Below, in pieces: positions 54,769 to 64,000 of a stretch of 64,000 bases of DNA. Origin of the DNA: Dichetophora obliterata (taxonomy: Eukaryota > Arthropoda > Insecta > Diptera > Sciomyzidae); NCBI GenBank assembly GCA_963920525.1, contig OY986438.1, positions 75,562,136 to 75,626,135 of the forward strand, given 5' to 3'. Numbering within the stretch: position 1 is the first letter of the stretch; the number at the start of each line of letters is the position of its first letter. The notes under the pieces are model-generated. The model made no database searches. It was not told the DNA's origin and saw only the letters and a list, made by a program, of their open reading frames with translations. A program made the position numbers and the translations under genes.

Positions 54769-55160
54769 GAGGCAATACGGAAGTTTCGGTCAGTATTTAC
54801 TATCAGTCTCTTAAGGCAATGTGAAAAACCTTACCAAAATATTTGTGTACGTGTGATTTTGTATCCTTTTCTTGCACATACTATTTCAGAAGTTTAAATT
54901 GCATAGTCATCTCGCTTACACAATTTATATGCCTGTTATTCCAATCAGTTAAAAAATAATGCCCCTATCACCGTCTGCGAATCGAATCATTTGGCGAATT
55001 TTTCTTTTTATTGTATCACTGTTTGCGAACCTACTTATTCGCCTCAGATACGGTACTGCCAAAGCAGAAAACATAAAAATTCGCGTAGAAACGTCAAAAC
55101 TCAAACCTCAAATTTCAATTAAGCCGCGATATATACAAAAAAATAATAAAATATACCAAA

Positions 55161-55836
55161 ATGTTAAGCAGAACGGAGCTATTCTTTGGAGAAACTGAGG
55201 AAACACAAAATTTGTGCAGATTACGACGCAGTATTAGGGATAAATCCAATCTGCTAGAGATTCCTGACGACCTGTGAGTATTTTTATATGCCCGGTTGAT
55301 CTTCATTGAAATATTTAAAATCTCTTAAAGGTTTCAATCCTATTTTAGGCTTAACAAGGAAGCCTTTGTCTTTGTGTTGCAGAATATTGAAGACTCCATG
55401 CAGTCAATTCGAAGTTGTGCAATTCCTCCTATTTTGGAGCTAGCTAGTACTATACGATTTTTTGCTGAGGTTAGTTACCAAAAGAGCGTTGGAAACGATT
55501 TTGAATTAGGTCTTGCGCAATCAACGGTGTCCACAGTTTTAAGCGAAGTTGTCGGGATTTTTGAGCGTAATCTTTGCCTTGTATGGATAAGAGCATCCAT
55601 GACAGAACAGGAAAAAGAACAGGCTTGGAAATTTTTTTATTCAAAATCAGGATTCCCGAGAGTTGTCGGTTGCGTCGATGGCACTCATATTGGCATTGTT
55701 GCCCCAGCACAGGCAAAACACCATTACTTAAACCGAAAAGGATATTTTAGTATAAATGCAATGATCGTAGGTTCTATATTATGACATTGATTTAAATTTC
55801 TAACCACTTTATATGCAGGCTTGTGACCGCAATATG
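55161..55836 (+). pseudogene. Harbinger (HARBI1-like) transposase, N-terminal two thirds
   Basis: Exon 1 is 55161-55273 (MLSRTELFFGETEETQN to EIPDDL). Exon 2 is 55331-55766 (FQSYFRLNKEAFVFVLQNIE). Exon 3 begins at 55819 (ACDRNM) and is cut off. Exon 2 holds the helix-turn-helix-like LAQSTVSTVLSEV region, then FPRVVGCVDGTHIGIVAPAQ with the first catalytic Asp and HHYLNRKGYFSINAMI. The second Asp and the Glu, which should follow ACDRNM, are missing because of a deletion. PIF/Harbinger transposases cut at TWA targets with a Myb-like partner. The fragment joins antisense remnants of that partner immediately. Confidence 0.85.
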
Positions 55837-55844
55837 GTCACAGT

Positions 55845-56000
55845 CGGTCCCAGTGAATTTAATTCAACAGCAAAACTTTTCCACGACTTCTTATGGCTGA
55901 CTTTTGAAGAGCCGAATTTTCCCAATCCAGACGCTATGTTTGGATTCTGCTTCATAAGCTCGACCATTTTATGGAACTGCCGGCTGTTGGTTGTTTTCAT
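55845..56000 (-). pseudogene. Harbinger Myb/SANT-like DNA-binding protein, N-terminal fragment
   Basis: The minus-strand frame from ATG 56000 reads MKTTNSRQFHKMVELMKQNP, then NIASGLGKFG, then KKSWKSFAVELNSLGPTV. The W and F spacing and the ELNSLGP ending fit the Myb/SANT-like accessory protein of PIF/Harbinger elements, which binds the ends and helps import the transposase. The frame then runs into antisense transposase sequence, so only the N-terminus survives. In intact elements the two genes are separate and often convergent, as here. Confidence 0.7.
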
Positions 56001-56298
56001 ACTAAAAATACTAAAAATAAACAAATGTTTTAAAATCAAAAACAAACAATGCAATTAACATAACTTTTTCTATAATTTTCCATTTTTATGTGCAAAATAA
56101 AAAGAAATCAAACGCATTCGCCGGCTTGTCACCAAATATTTTTATTCATCTGTTTTTGACGCTTAAGTCGAATGACATCTGCAAAATTCGCGAACAGTGA
56201 TACCACGAAGCTTTTTCATTCGCATTTTTTTTTTAAGGTTTCAGTCGAATTAAATTTAAAAAATTGCCGACGGTGATACCCACTTGGCGAATTGGACT

Positions 56299-56597
56299 TG
56301 TATGATTTCAAGAGAGCAAAGGTATACAGAGGCTACAATGGCCCGATGCTTGAATGCTGAGAGTGAGTGCGTGTATAAAACCGAAGCAGTACGGACGTAT
56401 GCAGAGCAGCAAGCAATAAAAAAAGTTTCTTTTTATTTGCAAAATTAAAAAATTATGAATTAAAATCAAACCTTTGCTAATTAGTTTTGTTGAACCTAAT
56501 TGAAATGGCTTTTGAGTGAAATACGAACAATAAATAAAGATAATTGAATTCAAACTCGAGAGTTAAATTTCCCCAAATCGAATGCAAGTTCTGCACA
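56299..56597 (+). repeat. BEL/Pao 5' LTR
   Basis: 299 bp starting TGTATGATTTCAAGAG and ending TTCTGCACA. It contains GTATAAAACCGAAGCAGTAC (TATA-like) and GCAATAAAAAAAG (polyA-like). The 3' copy starts with a mutated GG. Confidence 0.88.
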
Positions 56598-56975
56598 TAT
56601 TTATGGTGGCCCATGGGGGGAATGACAATAAAACAAAATTCAACTCATATAAATTCAACTTATCGACACCGTTACTCCGAAAAAATCAGCACCTCATCAT
56701 CGTCGTGACAGCAGTGGATTCTCGGATCGTTTCTCATCAGTGACGTCATCCAAAGCATTCTCCGTATGCAGTCGAGTCACACACACACAGCGTGACGCCC
56801 TCGCTTACAAGAACAAATATCAATAACACGACGACAAGGTCTTCTACACAGAGAAGAGGCAAAGAAGTAGAGAGGAGTTTAAGAGGTAAGTGTGCAAGTG
56901 CATTTCAATAACTTGATTTATTTCACCATACCTTGCGTTGCGCTACATTTCTTGAGTAAGATCAATTATTTCGAT

Positions 56976-58382
56976 ATGGCTCCTACGGACACTGAAGCAA
57001 AGGAAACAATGGTCTTGTGCACACTTCAAGCTGACCGTCTAGAAAGTTTGAAGCAAATTTTGAAGAACTTCAAAAAGGATTCGAGCACAAGAAATACAAA
57101 ATCGTATATTAAAGTGAGGCTTGAGAAAATCGAACTTTTGCAAAAGGATTTCAGCAAAACTCACAAAACGTTAATTTGCTCAACAACAGAACGTGAAATG
57201 TCTTATTTTAAAACCAACGTCGCCGCAGAATTCGAAGAAGCCTATTTCGATGTACGGTGTGCTCTGATGGATAAAGCCGAGGAGTGTTTTCCTAGCAACA
57301 AACACACGCAGCTACTATGCCAGCACCCTCTAATGGTACGTCAACTATCAAACTTCCTCAGTTACCTGTACCATCGTTCTCTGGGAAGTTTACAGAGTGG
57401 CCCGCATTCCACGATGCCTTCACTCGTGTGATCCGTTCTAACAATGAGCTAAATGCGATTCAAAAATTTCATTTTTTGAAAGAAGCTCTACCACGAAATC
57501 ATGATATGGACATCCAGAAAATGGCACTAAATGAGATCAATTACACCACAGCATGGGATCTTATTGTGAAACGTTACGATAATCCCAGACTCCTGTTTAT
57601 GCATCACATCAATACACTGTTCAACATGCCAGCGCTTGCGAAGGAATGGTCAGAGGAGATTAAGGCGCTACTTAATACAGCAAACGTGTGCATCAACGAA
57701 CTGAAACGTTTGAAGATCGCCATAGCAAACTGTGATCATTGGATAGCTTATCTTCTGACCACTAAACTGCCGAAAGAAACCCATGAATCCTGGGAGCACC
57801 ATCTAGGAAGCGACACAAGCATTCCTACGTTTTCGGCGCTGGAATGCTTTTTGAACAATCGGTTAGTTACAATTGATGTTATTTAAAACCGAAACCAAAG
57901 CAGTGCTGTGCAACCAATTGCAAAAAATAAGCCTGACCATGCTAAATAATAATAAAAAAGAGGTTCGCAATGTTGGGTTCCACAACAAAAGTTTTCATAT
58001 AACAGCTAATTCTGGTGCTCCTAACTCTTGCGTCCTTTGCGGCGCTGCTCATATACTTCGTCGCTGCTCGACCTTTCTTGCAAAAGATTGCTTTGAAAGA
58101 AAGGCCATCGCTGACCGAGCAAAGCTCTGCATAAATTGTTTGTGCAAGACACATACAACCACACAATGTTCAAGCGGGAAAAACTGTTTTGTATGTGGAC
58201 AAAGACATCACACGCTCTTACATTTTCCAACCACACGGGTTGCTCAGCTTAATTTAGACTCATCCCAATTACGCAGCTTTAAAAATGGTGGCAATGATGG
58301 CAATGGAGCCGCGAATCATTGTAACTTCACAGTAAATTCAACATGCGATCACGTGTTAATCCTCAATTTAACATTGAAGTGA
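56976..58382 (+). pseudogene. BEL/Pao gag, frameshifted
   Basis: From MAPTDTEAKETMVLC the frame has QADRLESLKQILKNF, then breaks near 57330. It resumes as PVPSFSGKFTEWPAFHDAFT, RSNNELNAIQKFHFLKEAL and AWDLIVKRYDNPRLLFMHHI (BEL gag blocks), with a second break near 57880. The finger region then reads CVLCGAAHILRRCSTF, CINCLCKTHTTTQC and CFVCGQRHHTLLH. The protein would form particles and bind RNA. At least two frame changes make it non-functional. Confidence 0.85.
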
Positions 58383-61300
58383 CCGCCTATGTCCTCAACT
58401 CGCTAACTACAAAACTGCCCAGTCAGGATATCGAGCCACAGAATTGGACACATCTACGAGTAGAAGGGTTGAACCTAGCTGATCCTTCTTATTAGCATTC
58501 TCGTCGAATTGATATCATCATTGGAGCCGATCACTTTACTCAAATCATGCTGCCTGGAACTCGAATCGGCAGCTCAAGCCAGCCTATGGCACAAAACACA
58601 GAATTAGGGTGGATTGTAGTGAATATATATAAAATATAACTAAAATTTAAACTATCAACGTTCATTTTAAATTAAACTTACGTTTATCAACACTAAAAAT
58701 TAACGTTATTAAAAGCTACTCATTTAAGCTAAAACAACAATTGTAATTAAAAATTAATGTTACAAAAATATTCCTATACTACTTACGCTAGTTAATTAAC
58801 GACACTTAATTTAACGTTTACCAACACTGATAAATTAACGTTACAACAAACCACTCAATTCTAATTTAAAGCAACTAATACAAATTAAAAACTAATGTTA
58901 GTTAAGTACTAAAAAGAATGCTTCACTACTTACTCTAATTAAATTATTACATGCCTCTACTTAGACTTATTATAATTCTAATATGTTCATAGATTTAAGG
59001 ATGATATAAAAGAGGGAACTGCATCCCAAAATAAACAGTCTTTAACGAGATTCAAAGCTGAATTTAATTAGCTGCCTTTTTATTTAAAAGTTCCTGGCAC
59101 TCTTAAGTGCCGGCTTTCAAATTAAAAGTTATCTTTTCTTGCCCGTGGCGTTTTTAAGCGCCGCCAACCATAATTAGGCAGGGCCTACTTAACGTCAACT
59201 AGGACCAACACTACAGGATATTAACAGGTAATACCACCAGCGCTCATACGCCATCCATCAGCGTACGTTGCCATCATGCCACGATGGAATTAGAAAACTT
59301 AGTTCAACGGTTTTATTAACTTGAACAAGTACCAGTTGAACGAACTATTTCAGATGAAGACTCTTGGTGCGAAGCCTTTTTCAAGGAAACTCACGTTCGT
59401 CAGCCAAATGGAAAATATATAGTAAGACTACCATTAAAGTCTATCTATGATCCAAATCAAATACTAGGAAAGTCTAAGCGAAATGCACTAAACCGTTTTC
59501 ATTACTTAGAACGAAAACTTCAACGTAATACCGATTTGCTCAAACGTTATGAAGATGGCATCCAAGAGTATTTTTTATTAAATCAAATCATTCCAGCACC
59601 AACGACTGAGCACAATCATTGCGCGTACAAAATTTGATAAGCCCACTGTTACCTCTTGTGTTCTGCCACATCACGCGGTGCTAAAGGACGACAGCGAAAC
59701 AACGAAGCTCCGCATCGTCTTTCGATGCATCCTGCAAAACATCTAATGGAAAAATCTTTGAATGACGCGTTGTGCATTGGGTTGGCTCTGCAGAATGAGC
59801 TACCAGCAGTCATCCTGAATTGGCGAAAACACAAATATGCATTCACAGCAGATATACAAAAGATGTATCGATGCATTGACATGCATCCCGAAGATAGCCA
59901 TTATCAGCGCATACTCTGGCGAAATCAAGAAAAAATTCAGGAGTATTGCCTTACAACTGTTACATTCGGAACAGCCTCTGCTTCCTTTACTGCAATTTGC
60001 GTATTACACTAGCTGGCGGAGGATGAAAAACAGTCATATCCTTTGGCCGAACTAGTGCTGAAGCAAGAAATATACGTCGACGATGTGCTTACAGGGAGTC
60101 ACTCCTTAGACATAGCAATACCCATTCGTAAACAAGTATCAAATGCTCTATCATCAGCTGGTATGGTACTCCGGAAATGGTCAAGCAACTCGGAGGCTCT
60201 GCTATGCGATCTTCCTCGTCAGCACTTGTCCGCTAATAGCCTTCTCGAGCTCAGTCATTCTGGAACAGTCAAAATATTAGGTACCTATTGGCAACCAAAT
60301 CAAGACATCTTCACCTTTAAGTTAAATTTTTCACCGAATAATGCACACACCAAGCGAGCCATGTTGTCAACGGTAGCCCGGCTATTTGACCCATTTGGCT
60401 TTATCGCACCGGTGGTCATAAGAACAAAAATTATTCTCAAAGCGGTATGGAATCTCAAAATAACACGGACTGATCAAACAGTCTCGTCGCCAGATTGGGA
60501 CGAAGCATTGCCAATCGAAATACAACGACAATGGATGTCTTTTTTTGATACACTTCCAGCAATCGAAGCAATAACAGTCCCACGTTGGCTGACTTATGAG
60601 CCAACCCTCATCGTTTCCATGCAGATACATGGAGATGCGTGGAGTGCAATGATGGACGTATCTTCACGAAGTTGTTGCTTTCCAAGACTAGAGTCACCCC
60701 AACCAAGCCACTCACGATACCACGAGTTGAGCTTTGCGGAGCAGTTTTGGCTGCACAGCTCGCAGATTGGACCAACAAGTCATTTAAAATGCCAAACTTG
60801 ATGACGTTTTATTGGACATACGCTACAATTGTTTTATATTGGATACGAGGCGACACATCAAGATGGAAGACGTGGGTATCAAACAGAGTGGACATCATCT
60901 TGAAAACTTGTTCGCCGTCACAGTAGAGTCATGTTGATACTCACCAAAACCCAGCAGACTGTGCCATAAGAGGTCTTACACCACAGGCACTAGCTGAATT
61001 TAGCCTTTGGTGGGTTGGCCCCAAATGGCTCGCGCATTCGAGAGAAACATGGCCGCAATTTGAACCGAATAAGTTGCCGGTTGACGAAGATGTCGCCGAA
61101 GTAAAACCTACTAGTCTTATGCTACATTACACCATATGCCATATTCGTCGCTTAGTAAAATTCTGCGTGTCTGCGCCTACATTCAACGTTTTGCTTATAA
61201 TTGTCAGTCATCAAAACAATCAAGGCGAATTGGACCGTTGTCAGTGGCAGAAATTCAACAAAGCACTGCCAAAATCATCAGTCTCGTTCAGAAAGAAGCA

Positions 61301-62599
61301 TTTTCTAAAGAAATACAGGCTGTTCTAGCAAAAAGATACCCCTTAACCCCTTTTCTCGATCAACAGCATATTTTACGAGTGCTAGGTCGACTTGAACATG
61401 CTCACCTATAATTCGATCAGAAGCACCCCATAATATTACCAAATAATCATCATTTTTCAAACTTAGTTATTTCTAACGCACACCAACAAACATTGCATGG
61501 TGGTACACAGTTAACATTGTCCTATCCACGACAAAAATTCTGGGTAGTGAACACAAGACGATTAGTCAGCCAGCATATACGCAAATGTATCACGTGCTTT
61601 CGTAATAAGTCGGAAATAGCTAAACAACTAATGGGCAACCTTCCGATACACAGGGTGTATCCACCTCAACGACCATTTCTTGCCACTGGAGTGGACTACA
61701 TAGGTGCCATCGAGTTGAAGGCTTCAAGGTACCGTGGCAACACAACTTATAAAGGTTACATCGCAATTTTCATATGCTTGGCGACCAAAGCCGTCCACTT
61801 GGAGTCTGTTACCGGCTTGTCCACAGAGCAATTCTTATGGGCACTACAACGATTTATCGGGCGTCGAGGTATCTGTACCGATATATACAGCGATTGTGGA
61901 ACAAATTTTATCGGTGCCGATAAGGTGCTGCAAAAAAGCCATAACAACTTTGTTGATGAGATCAACCGCGACATAGTGCCGAGGCTAACAAGCCAAAACA
62001 TACAGTGGCACATCAATCTCCCACACCCTCCAAATTTTCGAGGCTTGTGGGAGGCCAACATAAAGTCTACAAAATATCATTTAAAACGTGTCATCAGCGG
62101 TAATCGTCTTACATATGAGGCATTATCCACCCTTCTGGTTCGCATTGAATCCTGCTTAAATTCCAGACCGCTCTGCCCGTTAACCTCCGACCCAGATGAC
62201 CTTACCATTCTCACTCCCGACCATTTTTTGGTTGGTGACTCGCTTCTAGCATCACCAGAATGCGTTGCTTCTAACATCTCACTGAGTCAACAGTTTCTCC
62301 AAACTCAAAGAATGCTGCAACAGTTCTGGAAGCGATGGTCCTCGGATTGGTTGTCGCACCTTCAGTCACGACCAAAATGGTGGCAAACGCAACCGAATCT
62401 GCAGCTCAATGATTTGGTTCTTGTAAAGGACGACTGGCTGCCACCAAATGAATGGTCACTTGGGAGCATTATCGAACTTCATCCTGGTGCCGATGATCTA
62501 GTACGCGTTGTGACCCTACGAACACAAAACGGCATCTATAAGCGATCCGTATCGAAGCTCTGCCTGCTTCCCATACTAAATTATACTCAAGAAGTTTAA
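58383..62599 (+). pseudogene. BEL/Pao pol: protease remnant, RT, RNase H, integrase
   Basis: The protease remnant has VTAYVLNSLTTKLPSQDI, RIDIIIGADHF and AQNTELGWI; I see no D(S/T)G active site, so part is deleted. A solo LTR splits the codon region after GW. It continues with VERTISDEDSWCEAFFKET, LPHHAVLKDDSETTKLRIVF, ADIQKMYRCIDMHPEDSHYQ and RILWRNQE. RT catalytic YVDDVLTG is at 60073-60084, then ILGTYWQPNQD and RAMLSTVARLFDPFGFIAP. From about 61420 the integrase has CITCFRNKSEIAKQLMGNLP, GVDYIGAIELK, YSDCGTNFIGADKV and WEANIKSTKYHLKRV. Stops or shifts lie near 58493, 59318, 59637, 60010, 60640 and 60926. Confidence 0.88.
58615..59215 (+). repeat. Solo LTR nested in BEL pol
   Basis: 601 bp from TGTAGTGAATATAT to CCAACACTACA, flanked by GGAT on both sides (58611-58614 and 59216-59219). 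Skipping it and one GGAT keeps the BEL frame. TGTAGTG and CACTACA form short inverted ends. It contains GATATAAAAGAGGGAAC (TATA-like) and AATAAA near 59030. The 4-bp duplication and TG...CA ends suit a gypsy-type LTR. It is not related by eye to the 855-bp LTR. Confidence 0.85.
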
Positions 62600-62752
62600 A
62601 TGCAACGTGAATATCAAGCACCTCTGCACACTTATTTTCTTTCATAAAATTTTCCTACTGCATAACCTCTATCTTCAGATTGTATATTTTCGTCAGCATT
62701 CAACCTGAACTAGATGTGGCAGATCCTTTTGTGCTGCGTCCAGCATGGGGGC

Positions 62753-63051
62753 GGCATGATTTCAAGAGAGAAAAGGTATACAGAGGCTTCAATGGCCCGA
62801 CGCTTAAATGCTGAGAGTGAGTGCGTGTATAAAACCGAAGCAGTACGGACGTATGCAGAGCAGCAAGCAATAAAAAAAATTTCTTTTTATTTGTAAAATT
62901 AAAAAACTATGAATTAAAATCAAACCTTTGCTAATTACTTTTGTTGAATCTAATTGAAATTGCTTTTGAGTGAAATACGAACAATAAATAAAGATAATTG
63001 AATTCAAACTCGAGCGTTAAATTTCCCCAAATCGAATGCAAGTTCTGTACA
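62753..63051 (+). repeat. BEL/Pao 3' LTR
   Basis: 299 bp aligning with 56299-56597 with scattered substitutions (for example TGTACA versus TGCACA at the end). A G-rich tract (GGGGGCGG) precedes it as the likely polypurine tract. Confidence 0.88.
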
Positions 63052-63092
63052 GGACTTAATTTTTGTTCGATTCGCAGACGGTGATAGGGGCA

Positions 63093-63656
63093 TTAATATA
63101 TGCAGCCGCCAAAAATGAAACCGCCGTAGAAGTGCCCGACGGGAAAACGCCAGAATAGAATCTATTCTAATTTTTCTCTGACGGCTGGCGGGTCTCTCTC
63201 TGAGTGACTTAAATGTTGCCATATTTTTGCTAAAGATTGGATACGTTCAGTGTTATTTTTTTTAGTTTTTACTATGATCTGACATTCTGTTTTTGTGCCT
63301 GTGTTGCGTTCATGTGAATTCAAAGCATAATATAAAATAATTTGTATCATTCCCAACATGATCCGACAACCGAAACCGCTCCAATTCTGGACGGGTTCTC
63401 AGCGGATTTCGCCGAGAGAGGCCCGTCACTCGACGTCTGCTTTGGTTCTGTTCGAGCTCTATCCCTTCTGCTACTGGTATAAACATATGTATTCCGATGT
63501 TTTCTGCTCTCCGGCGCTCATATTTCTACCTCGGCAAGAAACACTCCTAAAATATTATGTTGATTTTATATGATTTAAATACAAATTCTAAATGTTTAAT
63601 AGCTTAAATCATACTTGATTTTAAATACAAATTCTAGTTGTTTGATAGTTTAAAAT
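63093..63656. other. Unassigned interval with a short tandem duplication
   Basis: No gene recognised. At 63577-63655 a roughly 43-bp unit containing TTTAAATACAAATTCTA, then (A/G)(A/T)TGTTTAATAG-like text, is repeated twice. A 71-codon open stretch at 63358-63573 (MIRQPKPLQFWTGSQRI) has no recognisable motif. Confidence 0.4.
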
Positions 63657-64000
63657 CGTTTATTGAGCTTTAGGTCAAAGATAGAACAATTAATTGTTCT
63701 AACTAATCTTTGTAAAGAAACAACAATACCAACAACGTTTTTTCAATATAAAAAAGGAGAAAATCACTAGCTGATTTTATTGCAATTTCAGCCCTGCTAA
63801 AGGCTTCATCAGAAATCTTTGTGATACCCGTGCAAGCGCGCACTAGCGCACTGCGCCACAAAGGCGATGAGATATTTAGTGTCAATTTCTCAGTTTTTCT
63901 TCCATTTCATATTTTCTCATTTGCTGTTGTATTTTTGCTTTACTTTAATCTTTATGCTTATGTTGTTCTTGTTATCTTTGACCTAAAGCTCAATAAATGA
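63657..64000 (-). repeat. Inverted-repeat-bounded unit with pol III-like box and hammerhead motif
   Basis: TTTATTGAGCTTTAGGTCAA continuing AGATA at 63659 is mirrored by TATCTTTGACCTAAAGCTCA then ATAAA at the window end. On the minus strand TGTGGCGCAGTGCGCTAGTG (near 63860) resembles a SINE A box (TRGCNNAGYNGG, one mismatch), followed by the hammerhead-like core at 63822-63771. The element may continue past the window. A Penelope-like terminal repeat or a SINE are both possible. Confidence 0.5.
63771..63822 (-). ncRNA. Candidate type I hammerhead ribozyme
   Basis: Minus-strand order: GATTT (stem I), CTGATGA, AGCC-loop-GGCT (stem II, 4 bp and an 8-nt loop), GAAA, then ATTGCAAT counting the last A of GAAA, with A as the cleavage base (triplet ATA fits NUH), then AAATC (stem I partner). 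Both core boxes are canonical. Stem III is an 8-nt palindrome, which in known retroelement hammerheads allows dimeric folding. Self-cleavage is inference. Confidence 0.55.

Larger units (their letters stand above)
56299..63051 (+). mobile_element. BEL/Pao LTR retrotransposon, degenerate
   Basis: Two 299-bp LTRs (56299-56597 and 62753-63051) share TGATTTCAAGAGAG and GTATACAGAGGCT, with a few differences. GGACT flanks the element (56294-56298 and 63052-63056), a 5-bp duplication. The order is gag with several Cys fingers, a protease remnant, RT, RNase H and integrase. A solo LTR (58615-59215) is nested in it. The element is older than the copia and gypsy copies because stops and frameshifts are spread along its length. 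Confidence 0.9.
54960..63092. mobile_element. PIF/Harbinger element, internally deleted, split by a BEL element
   Basis: The left end TGCCCCTATCACCGTCTGCG continues AATCGAA (54960-54986). The right end is its complement, ending at 63092 (TTCGATTCGCAGACGGTGAT then AGGGGCA). The flanks are TAA on the left and TTAA on the right, consistent with a TA/TAA-type target. A second inverted CGACGGTGATACCCACTTGG sits near 56267. Without the BEL insertion (56299-63051 plus one GGACT) the element is about 1.4 kb. It contains a transposase fragment (plus) and a Myb-like fragment (minus). Confidence 0.85.

Overview
The window is AT-rich animal DNA, most likely from a higher fly (Diptera, possibly a tephritid; this is inference). 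It has spliced genes with GT-AG introns and almost every insect transposon class. The only host gene I can support is the 5' end of the cohesin subunit Stromalin (SA/STAG) on the minus strand (exons at 36069-35996, 35936-35624 and 35555-35382). Its third intron opens at 35381 and runs left past base 1 with no further exon visible, so the left 35 kb would be one transposon-filled intron.

Left part (1-29.4 kb): a decayed hAT transposase gene (minus) is split by an RTE-type LINE (2557-5497). A complete Transib (RAG1-like) DNA transposon lies at 7573-11429, with perfect 12-bp ends, CGGCG target duplications and a four-exon transposase carrying one frameshift. A nearly full-length CR1/Kiri-like LINE (copy A, minus, 13135-17660) faces a second copy (B, plus, 19229-28854). 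Copy B is broken by a second RTE copy, a MITE, an unclassified transposon remnant and a mariner. Three clusters of scrambled TTGGGCGATT words occur at 11.9, 18.7 and 29.0 kb.

Middle (29.4-48.4 kb): small inverted-repeat elements, several with TTA or TAA target duplications; a LINE tail with a 16-bp duplication; the SA exons; an apparently intact copia element (38857-43309, identical 145-bp LTRs); a THAP-domain pseudogene; and a 1457-bp near-perfect palindrome nested in a MITE.

Right part (48.4-64 kb): a young CsRn1-type gypsy element (48394-54768, 855-bp LTRs, a tRNA-Trp-like primer site, a -1 frameshift heptamer at the gag/pol junction, one stop in pol). Next is a PIF/Harbinger element (54960-63092) whose transposase and Myb-like partner have been fused tail to tail by a deletion. 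A degenerate BEL/Pao element (56299-63051) lies inside it and itself holds a solo LTR (58615-59215). The window ends in an inverted-repeat unit with a good hammerhead-ribozyme match on the minus strand.

The most notable objects are the Transib element, whose two ends carry a heptamer and a shared 9-mer with 12- and 22-bp spacers (resembling V(D)J recombination signals), the hammerhead-like motif, the giant palindrome, the word clusters, and the very large SA intron.
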